Assembly (NCBI GenBank): GCA_963662395.1
Contig: OY759511.1
Span: 1,860,001 to 1,924,000 of the forward strand
Direction: 5' to 3'
Length of the DNA: 64,000 nucleotides
Source: JAPOXR01 sp963662395
GTDB lineage: Bacteria > Pseudomonadota > Alphaproteobacteria > Rhodobacterales > Rhodobacteraceae
The notes beneath the pieces were generated by a model. The model was not told where the DNA came from and searched no databases. It saw only the letters and a program-made list of their open reading frames with translations. Shown here piece after piece: positions 26,787 through 35,246 of this stretch. The stretch's first letter is position 1. Each line of letters opens with the position of its first letter. A program made the translations under genes and the position numbers.

Positions 26787-26948
26787 GTCGATGAATCCTG
26801 CTGCTGTCGACACCTTCTCCGGACATGTCGATCCCGTCGACATGTCACTGTAACGTGTCGATGAAACACCGAAATATCGACATGTACTGACATGGCAAGC
26901 CGGTCGAGTGCGACGGGGTGAACGCCCCGCCCGGGCGGAATCGACATG
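26786..26948 (-). promoter_or_regulatory. Cluster of TCGACATGT-type repeats upstream of fic
   Basis: Seven copies of TGTCGA or its complement TCGACA in about 160 bases: 26786, 26805 (TGTCGACA), 26826, 26837 (TCGACATGTC), 26856, 26877 (TCGACATGT) and 26941 (TCGACATG). They occur in both orientations, from the fic start codon outward. They look like operator half-sites for a self-binding or neighbouring regulator, possibly the Fic protein's own winged-helix domain. The rest of the gap to 27125 holds no gene. Confidence 0.5.
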
Positions 26949-27125
26949 CGTCATGGTGGCTTCGCACCTGATCGAGCCCGCAAGAGACGGGGGCATCCAT
27001 GCACATGGTGAGCATGGCCGGATTCGGTCCGGGGGCGCACCGAGCCGGTGGCGGCGTTCGGGATTCTCATCCGGCCGGTTCTTGTGTAGGGACAGGATGA
27101 ATACTCCGGGAGGCGGATACGGGAC

Positions 27126-27815
27126 ATGGAGGCGGCCAGGGACACGATCCGGGATGCTGCGACCATCGTGCTGGTCCGCGACCGAACCCGCGAGCCGAGG
27201 ATCCTTGTCGGCCGGCGGGGCAGCACCGCCGTCTTCATGCCGGACAAGTTCGTGTTTCCCGGCGGCGCGGTTGATGCAGCCGATGGCCGGGTAAGGCTCC
27301 GGGCCACACCGACGCCGCTCTGCATGACCAGGCTGACATTGCAGTCGGCCATGCCGGAGGTCGGTCCGCTGCTGGCCTGTGCGGTGCGGGAGTTGTGGGA
27401 GGAGACCGGGATTCGTCTTGCCGAAGCTCCGGACCCGGCCGGCCGGCGGCAGGATCTTCCCGAAGAGTGGGTGGAATTCTGCGCCGATGGCATGATGCCG
27501 AGTGCCCGGAGCCTCGTATTCTTCTACCGGGCGATCACCCCTCCCGGCCGCACCCGGCGTTTCGATGCGCGGTTCTTCTATGGCGATGTCGACGAAATTC
27601 CTCTTGCTGGCGATCCTGACCAACTTGATGACACATCCGGCGAACTCCTGGATCTGCAGTGGGTTCGGCTCAGCGATACCGGTGAGCTTGATTTCCCGTT
27701 CATCACCCGGCTGGTCATTTCGCGCCTGCTGGACGTGCTTCCGTGCCCCGGACCGCCGCCCGACATACCATTCCGGTTCCAGCAAGACGGAATTCGCAAA
27801 CTGACCACCCTCTGA
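27126..27815 (+). CDS. NUDIX hydrolase
   Basis: 229 residues. Opening DAATIVLVRDRTREPRILVGRRG and PDKFVFPGGAVDAADG are typical of the NUDT7/NUDT8/NUDT19-like or RCL1-related clade, which hydrolyse CoA or other nucleotide diphosphates. The Nudix box end, CAVRELWEETGI (REx2EExGx), is intact. A long insertion separates GGAV from the REL block, as in that clade. Substrate unknown. Single gene, divergent from the fic region. Confidence 0.85.
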   Translation: MEAARDTIRDAATIVLVRDRTREPRILVGRRGSTAVFMPDKFVFPGGAVDAADGRVRLRATPTPLCMTRLTLQSAMPEVGPLLACAVRELWEETGIRLAEAPDPAGRRQDLPEEWVEFCADGMMPSARSLVFFYRAITPPGRTRRFDARFFYGDVDEIPLAGDPDQLDDTSGELLDLQWVRLSDTGELDFPFITRLVISRLLDVLPCPGPPPDIPFRFQQDGIRKLTTL

Positions 27816-27857
27816 AGGAGCCGCCTTCGGGGCAGCAGGGGCATTGCCGGGCCGGCA

Positions 27858-28859
27858 CTACCCGTGCAAGGCTTGCCAGCTCGGCCTAGTGTCGTGGGGT
27901 TCGGCCACCGCGGTGTGAACTCCCCTGGCCACCGCCCTGGCCAGCGCGCCGGCCGCGGCATGACCCAGCGCCACCAGCGCCGCCGGGTCGCTGCCGATAC
28001 GCTTCTCGCCGGTGGAGACGGCAAACACCAGGTCGCCGTCAAGGATGGTGTGTGACGGCAGGATCGAGCGGGCCAGCCCGCCATGGGCAGTGGTGGCGAG
28101 TGCCGTGGCCTGTGACTGGTCAAGCGCAGCGTTGGTGGCCACGACGGCAATCGTCGTGTTGCGGCCCGGGGCGGATACGGAGATGTCGAATTCGGGCATC
28201 CAGCATGGATCGGACCCTCCCTGCGGCGGGATGCCGCCGAACTCGCCATCAATCTCGAATGGTGCTGCCCAGAATTCCGGGCCGCCGCCCCGGATCACCG
28301 TGCCAGCCGAATTCACTGCCGCCAGCGCACCGATCACGACACCCCCCGGCAGCACGGCAGAAGCCGAGCCCAGCCCGCCCTTGAGATCGAGGGTTGTTGC
28401 GCCGGTGCCGGCACCGGCGGTTCCGATCTCGAACTCCGGCGAGGCTGCCGCCAGCGCCAGCCTGCCGAGCGAATTGTACGGGTTGGCTTGCCAGCCCTTG
28501 TCGCCACCATTGAGGAGATCGAACAGGATGGCCCCGGGGACGATCGGCACCCGGGCCGTTCCCACTTCGAGGCCCCGCCCCTGCTCGGCCAGCATGTCGG
28601 CCACCCCTGACGCCGCATCCAGGCCGAATGCCGAGCCGCCGGACAGGACCACTGCATCGACCTGCTGTACCAGCCGGTCGGGCGAAAGGAGGTCGGTCTC
28701 CCGTGTTCCCGGCGCCCCGCCGAGCACCGACACCCCGGCGGTAAAGGGTTTGTCGCCGGTCACCACCGTCACCCCGGTCTTGATTGCCGCATCCGAGGAA
28801 TTTCCAACGAGGATTCCGGGAATGTCGGCTATGGAGTTCTTCGGACCCTGGGCAATCAT
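27858..28859 (-). CDS. P1-family (DmpA-like) peptidase
   Basis: 333 residues from ATG 28859 (MIAQGPKNSIADIPGILVGN). These N-terminal-nucleophile aminopeptidases cut themselves before a Ser/Thr; the likely site is in DLKGGLGSASAVLPGG, around residue 165. Other family stretches: GVTVVTGDKPFTAGVSVLGGAPGTRETDLL, VVLSGGSAFGLDAASGVADML, TTIAVVATNAALDQSQATALATTAHGGLARSI. Acts on D-amino-acid amides or small N-terminal peptides in known members. Divergent from the succinate-semialdehyde dehydrogenase gene. Confidence 0.88.
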   Translation of the reverse strand: MIAQGPKNSIADIPGILVGNSSDAAIKTGVTVVTGDKPFTAGVSVLGGAPGTRETDLLSPDRLVQQVDAVVLSGGSAFGLDAASGVADMLAEQGRGLEVGTARVPIVPGAILFDLLNGGDKGWQANPYNSLGRLALAAASPEFEIGTAGAGTGATTLDLKGGLGSASAVLPGGVVIGALAAVNSAGTVIRGGGPEFWAAPFEIDGEFGGIPPQGGSDPCWMPEFDISVSAPGRNTTIAVVATNAALDQSQATALATTAHGGLARSILPSHTILDGDLVFAVSTGEKRIGSDPAALVALGHAAAGALARAVARGVHTAVAEPHDTRPSWQALHG

Positions 28860-29003
28860 GCGGGCATTCCTCCCGGGAGAACAGCCAGCCCGTGACACCG
28901 GAAACCGGATCGCCGGACCGATTCCGGCCAGACCGGACCAGACTCGCCTTGAACTCGATTTAGCATTGTGGCACCGGAATTGGAAAATATTGCGGAGTTC
29001 ACG

Positions 29004-30479
29004 ATGCTGGATACCACCAACATTCTTTCACTGCTCGCCGATCCTTCCCTGCTGGCTACCCGTTCCCATGTTGCCGGCGAGTGGATCGATGCCGATGACG
29101 GCGGCACCTTTGATGTCACGAACCCGTCCAGGGGTGACGTCATCGCCACCGTGCCGGATCTCGGTATCGCCGAGACGCGCCGGGCCATCGATGCCTGCGC
29201 TTCCGCGCAGAAGGCATGGGCAGCGCGCACCGGGAAGGAAAGATCGGAGATACTTCTCGAATGGTACCGGCTGATGATCGCCAATGCCGATGATCTTGCC
29301 ACCATCCTCACCGCCGAAATGGGCAAGCCATTCGCCGAGGCGAAGGGTGAAATCATGTACGGGGCATCGTTCCTGCAATGGTTTGGCGAAGAGGCCAAGC
29401 GAATCTATGGCGATGTCATACCGGGCCATCAGGCCGACAAGCGGTTGCTGGTGATCAAGCAGCCGGTTGGCGTGGTCGCTTCGATAACACCCTGGAACTT
29501 CCCGAATGCCATGATCGCCCGCAAGGTCGGGCCGGCGCTGGCGGTCGGATGCACATTTGTCGCCCGTCCGGCCAGCGAGACCCCGCTTTCGGCATTGGCC
29601 ATGGCGGTGCTTGCCGAGCGGGCCGGTGTTCCCAAGGGAGTGTTCTCGGTGGTCACCTCGACCCGGTCGCGACAGATCGGCGAAGAGTTCTGCAGCAACC
29701 CGATCATCCGCAAGATCACCTTCACCGGATCAACGGAAGTCGGCCGCATCCTGCTCGGGCAGGCAGGGCAGCAGGTCAAGAAGGTGTCGATGGAACTTGG
29801 CGGCAACGCGCCATTCATCGTGTTCGACGATGCCGATCTGGACGCCGCCGTGCAGGGTGCGATGCTCTCCAAATACCGGAACAATGGTCAGACATGCGTC
29901 TGTGCCAACAGGATCTATGTCCAGTCCGGCGTCTATGACAAATTTGCCGAAATGCTGACCACGGCCACCGGCGATCTCCGGCTCGGTGACGGGTTCGGCG
30001 ATGGCATCAATACCGGGCCACTGATCAACCAGGATGCAGTGGCCAAGGTTGAATCCCATATTGCGGATGCCACCTCCAGGGGTGGCAGGTTACTGGCCGG
30101 CGGCAACAGGCACGAGCTGGGAGGCAACTGGTTCGAGCCGACGGTCATCGCCGATGTTACCCAGGACATGCTGATTGCCCATGACGAGACCTTTGGTCCG
30201 GTCGCACCGCTGATCCGGTTCGAGACCGAGGACGAGGTGATCGAACTGGCCAATGACACCATTCATGGCTTGGCATCCTACTTCTATGCCCGCGACCTGT
30301 CGCGGGTCTGGCGGGTAGCCGAGGCCCTTGAATATGGAATGGTTGCCATCAATACCGGCATCCTGTCGACGGAGGTGGCGCCGTTCGGCGGGGTGAAGCA
30401 ATCCGGGCTGGGTCGCGAGGGCTCGCGGCATGGAACGGAAGACTTCCTGGAAATGAAATATCTGTGCATGTCGATCTGA
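29004..30479 (+). CDS. gabD: NAD(P)-dependent succinate-semialdehyde dehydrogenase
   Basis: 491 residues from ATG 29004 (GGAG 7 bases upstream). Aldehyde dehydrogenase fold with ITPWNFPNAMIARKVGPALAVGC, the catalytic Glu in ELGGNAPFIVFDDADLD and the catalytic Cys in NNGQTCVCANRIYV (GQTC-V-C, the paired Cys of GabD). Ends with GGVKQSGLGREGSRHGTEDFLEMKYLCM, a GabD hallmark. Oxidises succinate semialdehyde to succinate in GABA catabolism. No GABA transaminase lies adjacent. Confidence 0.92.
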   Translation: MLDTTNILSLLADPSLLATRSHVAGEWIDADDGGTFDVTNPSRGDVIATVPDLGIAETRRAIDACASAQKAWAARTGKERSEILLEWYRLMIANADDLATILTAEMGKPFAEAKGEIMYGASFLQWFGEEAKRIYGDVIPGHQADKRLLVIKQPVGVVASITPWNFPNAMIARKVGPALAVGCTFVARPASETPLSALAMAVLAERAGVPKGVFSVVTSTRSRQIGEEFCSNPIIRKITFTGSTEVGRILLGQAGQQVKKVSMELGGNAPFIVFDDADLDAAVQGAMLSKYRNNGQTCVCANRIYVQSGVYDKFAEMLTTATGDLRLGDGFGDGINTGPLINQDAVAKVESHIADATSRGGRLLAGGNRHELGGNWFEPTVIADVTQDMLIAHDETFGPVAPLIRFETEDEVIELANDTIHGLASYFYARDLSRVWRVAEALEYGMVAINTGILSTEVAPFGGVKQSGLGREGSRHGTEDFLEMKYLCMSI

Positions 30480-30507
30480 CCGGAAGGTCGGGACCCGCAC
30501 GGCAGGA

Positions 30508-30533
30508 AGCGTGCCCCGGTGGCGGGGCACGCT
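30508..30533. terminator. Hairpin between gabD and hsp20
   Basis: Perfect 10-bp inverted repeat AGCGTGCCCC (30508-30517) / GGGGCACGCT (30524-30533) with a 6-base loop, between two convergent genes. No T-run on either side; probably a bidirectional terminator. Confidence 0.5.
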
Positions 30534-30546
30534 CCGATGGTCAGGC

Positions 30547-30996
30547 TCAGGCTGCGAGCCGGGTCGGCTGATCCGGGGTGTTGATGGCGATGCGCCGCGG
30601 CCTGGAGGCCTCCGGAATCTCGCGCACCAGGTCGACATTCAGCATGCCATTCTCGAAACTGGCCCCGGAAACCTGCACGTGTTCGGCAAGCCTGAACCGG
30701 CGCTCGAACGACCGGCGGGCAATCCCGCGATGCAGGTACCTGTCGGCTGATCCCGACTCTGCCCTGGTCGCCGAGACGACAAGCTGGTTCTCCCGGACCT
30801 CGACCTTGAGATCGTCCTCGGAAAACCCGGCCGCTGCCACCGAGATCCGGTAGGCGTCATCCGAGGTCTTCTCGATGTTGAACGGTGGATAGGATGTGGA
30901 GACGACATCCTGCGAAAACGCCGTGTCCAGCAGGTCGGCGACATGGTCGAAACCGACGGTGGTCCGGAACAGCGGGGAAAGATCATATCTGCGCAT
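30547..30996 (-). CDS. Small heat-shock protein (Hsp20, IbpA-type)
   Basis: 149 residues. Alpha-crystallin domain: YPPFNIEKTSDDAYRISVAAAGFSEDDL (start), LVVSATRAESG, LHRGIARRSFERRFRLAEHVQV, SFENGMLNVDLVREIPEASRPRRI (end). N-terminus MRRYDLSPLFRTTVGFDHVADLLD is that of class A IbpA-like proteins. ATP-independent holdase that binds unfolding proteins. The C-terminal IxI anchor is IAI in RRIAINTP. Strong GGAGGG ribosome site; the leader is highly structured. Confidence 0.92.
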   Translation of the reverse strand: MRRYDLSPLFRTTVGFDHVADLLDTAFSQDVVSTSYPPFNIEKTSDDAYRISVAAAGFSEDDLKVEVRENQLVVSATRAESGSADRYLHRGIARRSFERRFRLAEHVQVSGASFENGMLNVDLVREIPEASRPRRIAINTPDQPTRLAA

Positions 30997-31021
30997 GGTT
31001 ACCCTCCTTTGAGCGATATGT

Positions 31022-31122
31022 CTGCGGTGTGCCCTCCAATTGGACGGGCCTCTGGTGGTGTCGGACCCGATTTTCGGCCTTCCGACACAGAAGATATTGT
31101 GACGCCTGTTGCGAAGTTCAAG
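31022..31122 (-). promoter_or_regulatory. Heat-shock promoter and structured leader of hsp20
   Basis: On the minus strand CTTGAA (31117-31122) and CACAATAT (31094-31101), 15 bases apart, resemble a sigma-32 promoter. The roughly 90-base leader holds a hairpin with 7-bp stem GTGTCGG/CCGACAC (31058-31088) and a second, GCCC-TCCA/TGGA-GGGC (31031-31049), before the GGAGGG ribosome site. Leaders of this length and shape upstream of alphaproteobacterial hsp20 genes are often ROSE-type RNA thermometers; that identity is inferred. Confidence 0.45.
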
Positions 31123-32428
31123 AGGGGGCAGATCCGGCCCTGCCGGATTTGAGCAGCGCCTTCGGAGCGGGGCCGCCGGTTGCCCAGTCGAGAAGTTCCA
31201 CCGTGTGTACCACCGGAATGCCCGTTCCGGTTCCGATCTGCATCATGCAGCCGATATTGCCGGTGGCGATGACATCGGGGCCGATGGATTCAAGCTCCTG
31301 AACCTTTCGCGCTCCGAGCTTGCCGGCAATTTCCGGCTGCAGGAGGTTATAGGTGCCGGCCGACCCGCAGCACAGGTGGGACTCGGCCGGCTCGACAACT
31401 TCGAACCCTGCCCTCTCCAGCAACAGTTTCGGCTGCAGACGGACCTGCTGCCCATGCTGCAGCGAACACGGAGCATGATAGCCGACCCGGAATTTCCTGG
31501 GCGGACATTCCGGGAATTCACGCCGCGCCAGGAATTCGGTCACGTCGGCAGCCAGCTCCGAGACCCTGGCCGCAGCCGGCTCCAGCGGATCGCCTTCCAG
31601 CATGTGCCGGTAGTCCTTGATGGTGGTGCCGCAACCGCTGGTGTTGATGATGATGGCATTCACCTCGCCATGCTCGCTGCTCGTCCAGGCATTGATGTTG
31701 TCGGCGGCTGCCTTGTGACTGGCCCCGGTATCGCCCAGATGGTGCACCAGCGCTCCGCAGCAGCCGGCACCCCTGGCCACGATGACGTCGACGCCGAGCC
31801 GTCCGAGCAGCCGGATCGTGGCGTCATTGATGTCGGTATTGAGTGCCCTCTGTGCGCAGCCGGTCGAGAGGATGACCCGGGAAGAGGCTTCCCCTTCAGC
31901 ACGAAAGATTTGCGGGTCGTCGTTACGGCTGACCGGCGGGATCTCCGATGGTGCCATTTCGAGCATCGCTCGCAGGCGGATATCGGGCATCAAGGCTGCC
32001 AGCGGCCTCGCCAGCCTGGCGCCGAGCAGGGCCAACCGGAAGCGGTACGGGTAGGGCAGAATGAGGGCCAGCATGCTGCGCAGCAAGCGGTCAAGGGGAG
32101 GGCGGCGATAGGTCCTGTTGATATATTCGCGGGCGTGATCGACGAGGTGCATGTAGTTCACGCCGGAGGGACAGGTGGTCATGCAGGACAGGCAGGACAG
32201 GCACCGGTCAATGTGCTTGACGGTCCTGGCATCGGCCGGACGGCCGGTCTCCAGCATTTCCTTGATCAGGTATATCCGGCCACGGGGGCTGTCGAGTTCA
32301 TCACCCAGGAGTTGGTAGGTCGGGCAGGTTGCCGTGCAAAATCCGCAATGCACGCAACTCCTCAGGATCCTGTTTGACCGCCGCAGCCCCGGGTCTTCAA
32401 GTTGCTCGGCGGTAAAGCTGGTCTGCAT
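31118..32428 (-). CDS. glcF: Glycolate oxidase iron-sulfur subunit
   Basis: 436 residues. Two 4Fe-4S ferredoxin motifs (CVHCGFCTATCPTY; CLSCLSCMTTCPSG) near residues 25-100 and two C-terminal CCG-type domains (GAGCCGALVHHLG; LCCGSAGTYNLLQ). Carries electrons from GlcDE-bound FAD to the membrane quinone pool during glycolate oxidation. Last of glcD-glcE-glcF, 45 bases after glcE. The CTTGAA of the hsp20 promoter overlaps its last codons. Confidence 0.92.
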   Translation of the reverse strand: MQTSFTAEQLEDPGLRRSNRILRSCVHCGFCTATCPTYQLLGDELDSPRGRIYLIKEMLETGRPADARTVKHIDRCLSCLSCMTTCPSGVNYMHLVDHAREYINRTYRRPPLDRLLRSMLALILPYPYRFRLALLGARLARPLAALMPDIRLRAMLEMAPSEIPPVSRNDDPQIFRAEGEASSRVILSTGCAQRALNTDINDATIRLLGRLGVDVIVARGAGCCGALVHHLGDTGASHKAAADNINAWTSSEHGEVNAIIINTSGCGTTIKDYRHMLEGDPLEPAAARVSELAADVTEFLARREFPECPPRKFRVGYHAPCSLQHGQQVRLQPKLLLERAGFEVVEPAESHLCCGSAGTYNLLQPEIAGKLGARKVQELESIGPDVIATGNIGCMMQIGTGTGIPVVHTVELLDWATGGPAPKALLKSGRAGSAPS

Positions 32429-32473
32429 CGATGTCTCTTTCTGCGGCTTGCCGGATGGACGACCGGAGCGTGG

Positions 32474-33610
32474 TCAGGCCACCAGGCCCTGGTTGAGAAT
32501 GCCCTTCGGGTCGAATTGCTGCCTGATCCCCTGCTCCACTGCGGCAAGCCGGTGATCCGGCGGCTCGAACACCGGGATGCGGCGCCTTGTCTCCCTTCCT
32601 GCCCTGACCAGCGTTGCATGCCCGGTATACGGCCCGGCCCTTGCCCGCAGATCTTCCCCTTCTTCGGTCAGGATCCAGATCAATCCACCGCCCCAATCAT
32701 AGATGATTTCTGCCTCTCCCTCCGACCTGATCCTCTGAACCAGCCCGGGAGCATCGCCTGGGACGGTCGACAACCGCCAGACATCTCCTTCCCTGCCCTG
32801 GAACGCCTCGACATCCCTGATCCATTTCCAGCCGGCAGCGATCCTCTCCTGGTCGGTCTCGATGTCGATATGGCCGAAGTCCTGCAGCAGATCCCGCAAC
32901 CGGATTGCGCGGTATCGAACCGACTCCTCGAAGCCCTCGATCCTGATCATCGTCACCGGACCTCCATCCAGGCCCCTGACAACATGCGCGGCCCCCGATA
33001 TGCCAAATGGCGAGGCCAGCGCCTTCGACAGCGCCTCGATGGCTCGCCGGTCCGGAAGACCTTCCAGCAGCAGCACCGCACGGAACTCGGCAGCCGGCAG
33101 CACCTTGAAGGCGATTTCCGTCATGATGCCCAGAGTCCCGAAGCTTCCGGCCAGCAGTTTGACCAGGTCGTAGCCGGTGACGTTCTTCATGACCCGCCCG
33201 CCATTCCTGATGATCCGGCCGGCCCCGTCGACAAACCGGACCCCCAGCATGAAATCGCGGCAGGCTCCCGACGACACGCGGCGCGGCCCCGACAGGTTGA
33301 GTGCCGCAACACCGCCAATGGTCGGCTCTCCCTCGGTTCCCAGCAACCCGCGGTAATCCATCGGCTCGAAGGGAAGTTCCTGCCGGCTGCCGGCGAGAAC
33401 CGATTCCAGTTCGGACAGCGGGGTCCCTGCCCTGGCAATCACCGTCAGCGCCCCGGGATCATGCGACGATATGCCCGATATTCCTGCGGTCGACACCGGC
33501 AACCCGTCCAGCGGACCACCAATCGGCTTGGTGCCGCCCCCGACAATCCGCACGGGATCGTTCGTTGACGCGACCAGCTCGGAAAGCTCGCTTTCACTCC
33601 CCGGTTTCAC
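32474..33610 (-). CDS. glcE: Glycolate oxidase FAD-binding subunit
   Basis: 378 residues from a GTG at 33610 that overlaps the glcD stop codon (GTGA). FAD-binding domain of the PCMH type: VRIVGGGTKPIGGP, GDPG-like DPGALTVIARAGTPLSELE, GLLGTEGEPTIGGVAALNLSGPRRVSSG and GRVMKNVTGYDLVKLLAGSFG. Shorter than GlcD and lacking its second half, as normal for GlcE. Works with GlcD and GlcF as glycolate dehydrogenase. The frame is open 60 bases further upstream but inside glcD. Confidence 0.92.
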   Translation of the reverse strand: MKPGSESELSELVASTNDPVRIVGGGTKPIGGPLDGLPVSTAGISGISSHDPGALTVIARAGTPLSELESVLAGSRQELPFEPMDYRGLLGTEGEPTIGGVAALNLSGPRRVSSGACRDFMLGVRFVDGAGRIIRNGGRVMKNVTGYDLVKLLAGSFGTLGIMTEIAFKVLPAAEFRAVLLLEGLPDRRAIEALSKALASPFGISGAAHVVRGLDGGPVTMIRIEGFEESVRYRAIRLRDLLQDFGHIDIETDQERIAAGWKWIRDVEAFQGREGDVWRLSTVPGDAPGLVQRIRSEGEAEIIYDWGGGLIWILTEEGEDLRARAGPYTGHATLVRAGRETRRRIPVFEPPDHRLAAVEQGIRQQFDPKGILNQGLVA

Positions 33611-35040
33611 GCTGCCCTTCGGCTTTCGGTCAATTCGAGCGGGAATACCTTTGCCGGGTTCAGTCTCCATCCGGGATCGAACACGTCCTTGATCCGGATC
33701 TGGGCTTCCAGGTCATCACGATCATACTGCGCGTGCATCAGGTCCCGCTTCTCGACTCCGACACCGTGCTCGCCGGTCAGGCAACCTCCGACCTCCACGC
33801 AGTATCTCAGGATCGCCGCCCCGAGCGCCTCGCATTTCTCCAGGCTGCCCTCGGTGTTCGAGTCAAACAGGATCAGCGGATGGAGATTGCCGTCGCCGGC
33901 ATGAAACACGTTTGCCACCGGCAGGTCGAATTCCCGGGAGAGCTCTCCGATCCGGTCGAGCACCCGGGGCAGTTCCGATACCGGAATTGTTCCGTCGAGG
34001 CATATGTAGTCGCTGATCCGGCCCATGGCACCGAACGCCGCCTTGCGGCCGGCCCAGATCAGCTCGGACTCCGCATCCGAACGGCTGTCCCTGACCACCT
34101 CCGGCGCATGCCGACCGGCAATCTGCCTGATCAGGCCGAGCTGGCGGTCGATTTCGTCGTCGGAGCCTTCGACCTCGACAATCAGCAGCGCCTCGACATC
34201 GGGATATCCTGCCCCGACAAAATCCTCGCAGGCCCGGATGCAGGGCCGGTCCATGAATTCGATGGCTACCGGCAGCAAGCCGGACCGGACAATGTCGGCA
34301 ACGCAGGCCCCGGCCGCCCCGTGCGATTCAAATCCGAACATGACCGGCCTTGCACCCTCCGGCCTGGGAACAATGCGCAACACGGCCTCGGTGACCACGC
34401 CCAGCTGCCCCTCCGATCCACAGACCAGGCCGAGCAGATCAAGCCCGCCGGAATCCATGTACGGACCGCCGATCTCGACCACCTCCCCATCCATCATCAC
34501 CATGGTCACGCCGAGCAGATTGTTGCTTGTGACACCGTATTTCAGGCAGTGGGCACCGCCCGAATTCATGGCGATGTTGCCGGCAATGGCACAGGCCAGC
34601 TGGCTTGACGGATCCGGGGCATAGAAGAACCCCTCCGCCGCCACGGCTTCGGTGACCGAGATGTTGGTTCGACCTGCCTGCACCCGGACAAACCGGTTGG
34701 CGGGGTCGATCTCCAGGATCCCGGTCATGCGAGCCACGCCCAGCACCACGGAATCGGATGTCGGCAGGGCACCTCCGGCCAGCGAGGTACCAGCTCCCCG
34801 AGGGACAACCGGCACATTTTCCTCGTTGCAGACGCGAAGGATCCGCGAAACCTCTTCGGTTGTTGCCGGAAGGGCAACGGCGAGCGGCGGGCAGCTGTAG
34901 GCCGTATAGGCATCACATTCATAGGCCCGGGTCTCGGTCGGATCATCGATGATGCCTTCGCCGGGCAGCAATGCCCGCAGCCGGGCAACGATCTGGTCCC
35001 TGCGCGCAAGGACACTATTGTCCGGGGACGGCATTTCCAT
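33607..35040 (-). CDS. glcD: Glycolate oxidase catalytic subunit
   Basis: 477 residues from ATG 35040 (MEMPSPDN); ATG 35034 is as likely. FAD-linked oxidase: VVPRGAGTSLAGGALP (nucleotide binding), AIAGNIAMNSGGAHCLKYGVTSNNLLG, and C-terminal VFHAGDGNLHPLILF and CLTGEHGVGVEKRDLM, both signatures of GlcD/D-lactate dehydrogenases. Oxidises glycolate to glyoxylate. First gene of glcDEF. No regulator such as GlcC is adjacent; the left neighbour is an IS630 remnant. Confidence 0.92.
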   Translation of the reverse strand: MEMPSPDNSVLARRDQIVARLRALLPGEGIIDDPTETRAYECDAYTAYSCPPLAVALPATTEEVSRILRVCNEENVPVVPRGAGTSLAGGALPTSDSVVLGVARMTGILEIDPANRFVRVQAGRTNISVTEAVAAEGFFYAPDPSSQLACAIAGNIAMNSGGAHCLKYGVTSNNLLGVTMVMMDGEVVEIGGPYMDSGGLDLLGLVCGSEGQLGVVTEAVLRIVPRPEGARPVMFGFESHGAAGACVADIVRSGLLPVAIEFMDRPCIRACEDFVGAGYPDVEALLIVEVEGSDDEIDRQLGLIRQIAGRHAPEVVRDSRSDAESELIWAGRKAAFGAMGRISDYICLDGTIPVSELPRVLDRIGELSREFDLPVANVFHAGDGNLHPLILFDSNTEGSLEKCEALGAAILRYCVEVGGCLTGEHGVGVEKRDLMHAQYDRDDLEAQIRIKDVFDPGWRLNPAKVFPLELTESRRAA

Positions 35041-35246
35041 CTTCAGCCCCGCTCTCCTGACCGACGCCGCTTCAGGATAGACCGGCCACTTGCAGTTGTC
35101 CATTTCCGCGGGCCATCCCGACAAGGCGGACTATCCTTGTCCCCGACAACGGCAAGCGTCAGCGCCGACCGGCGCGGGCCTCGAGGCAGGTTTCGGGAGG
35201 CATGAACCTGGAGCGCAGCAATCCCGTCTCCTCCTTCCGCACTCTA

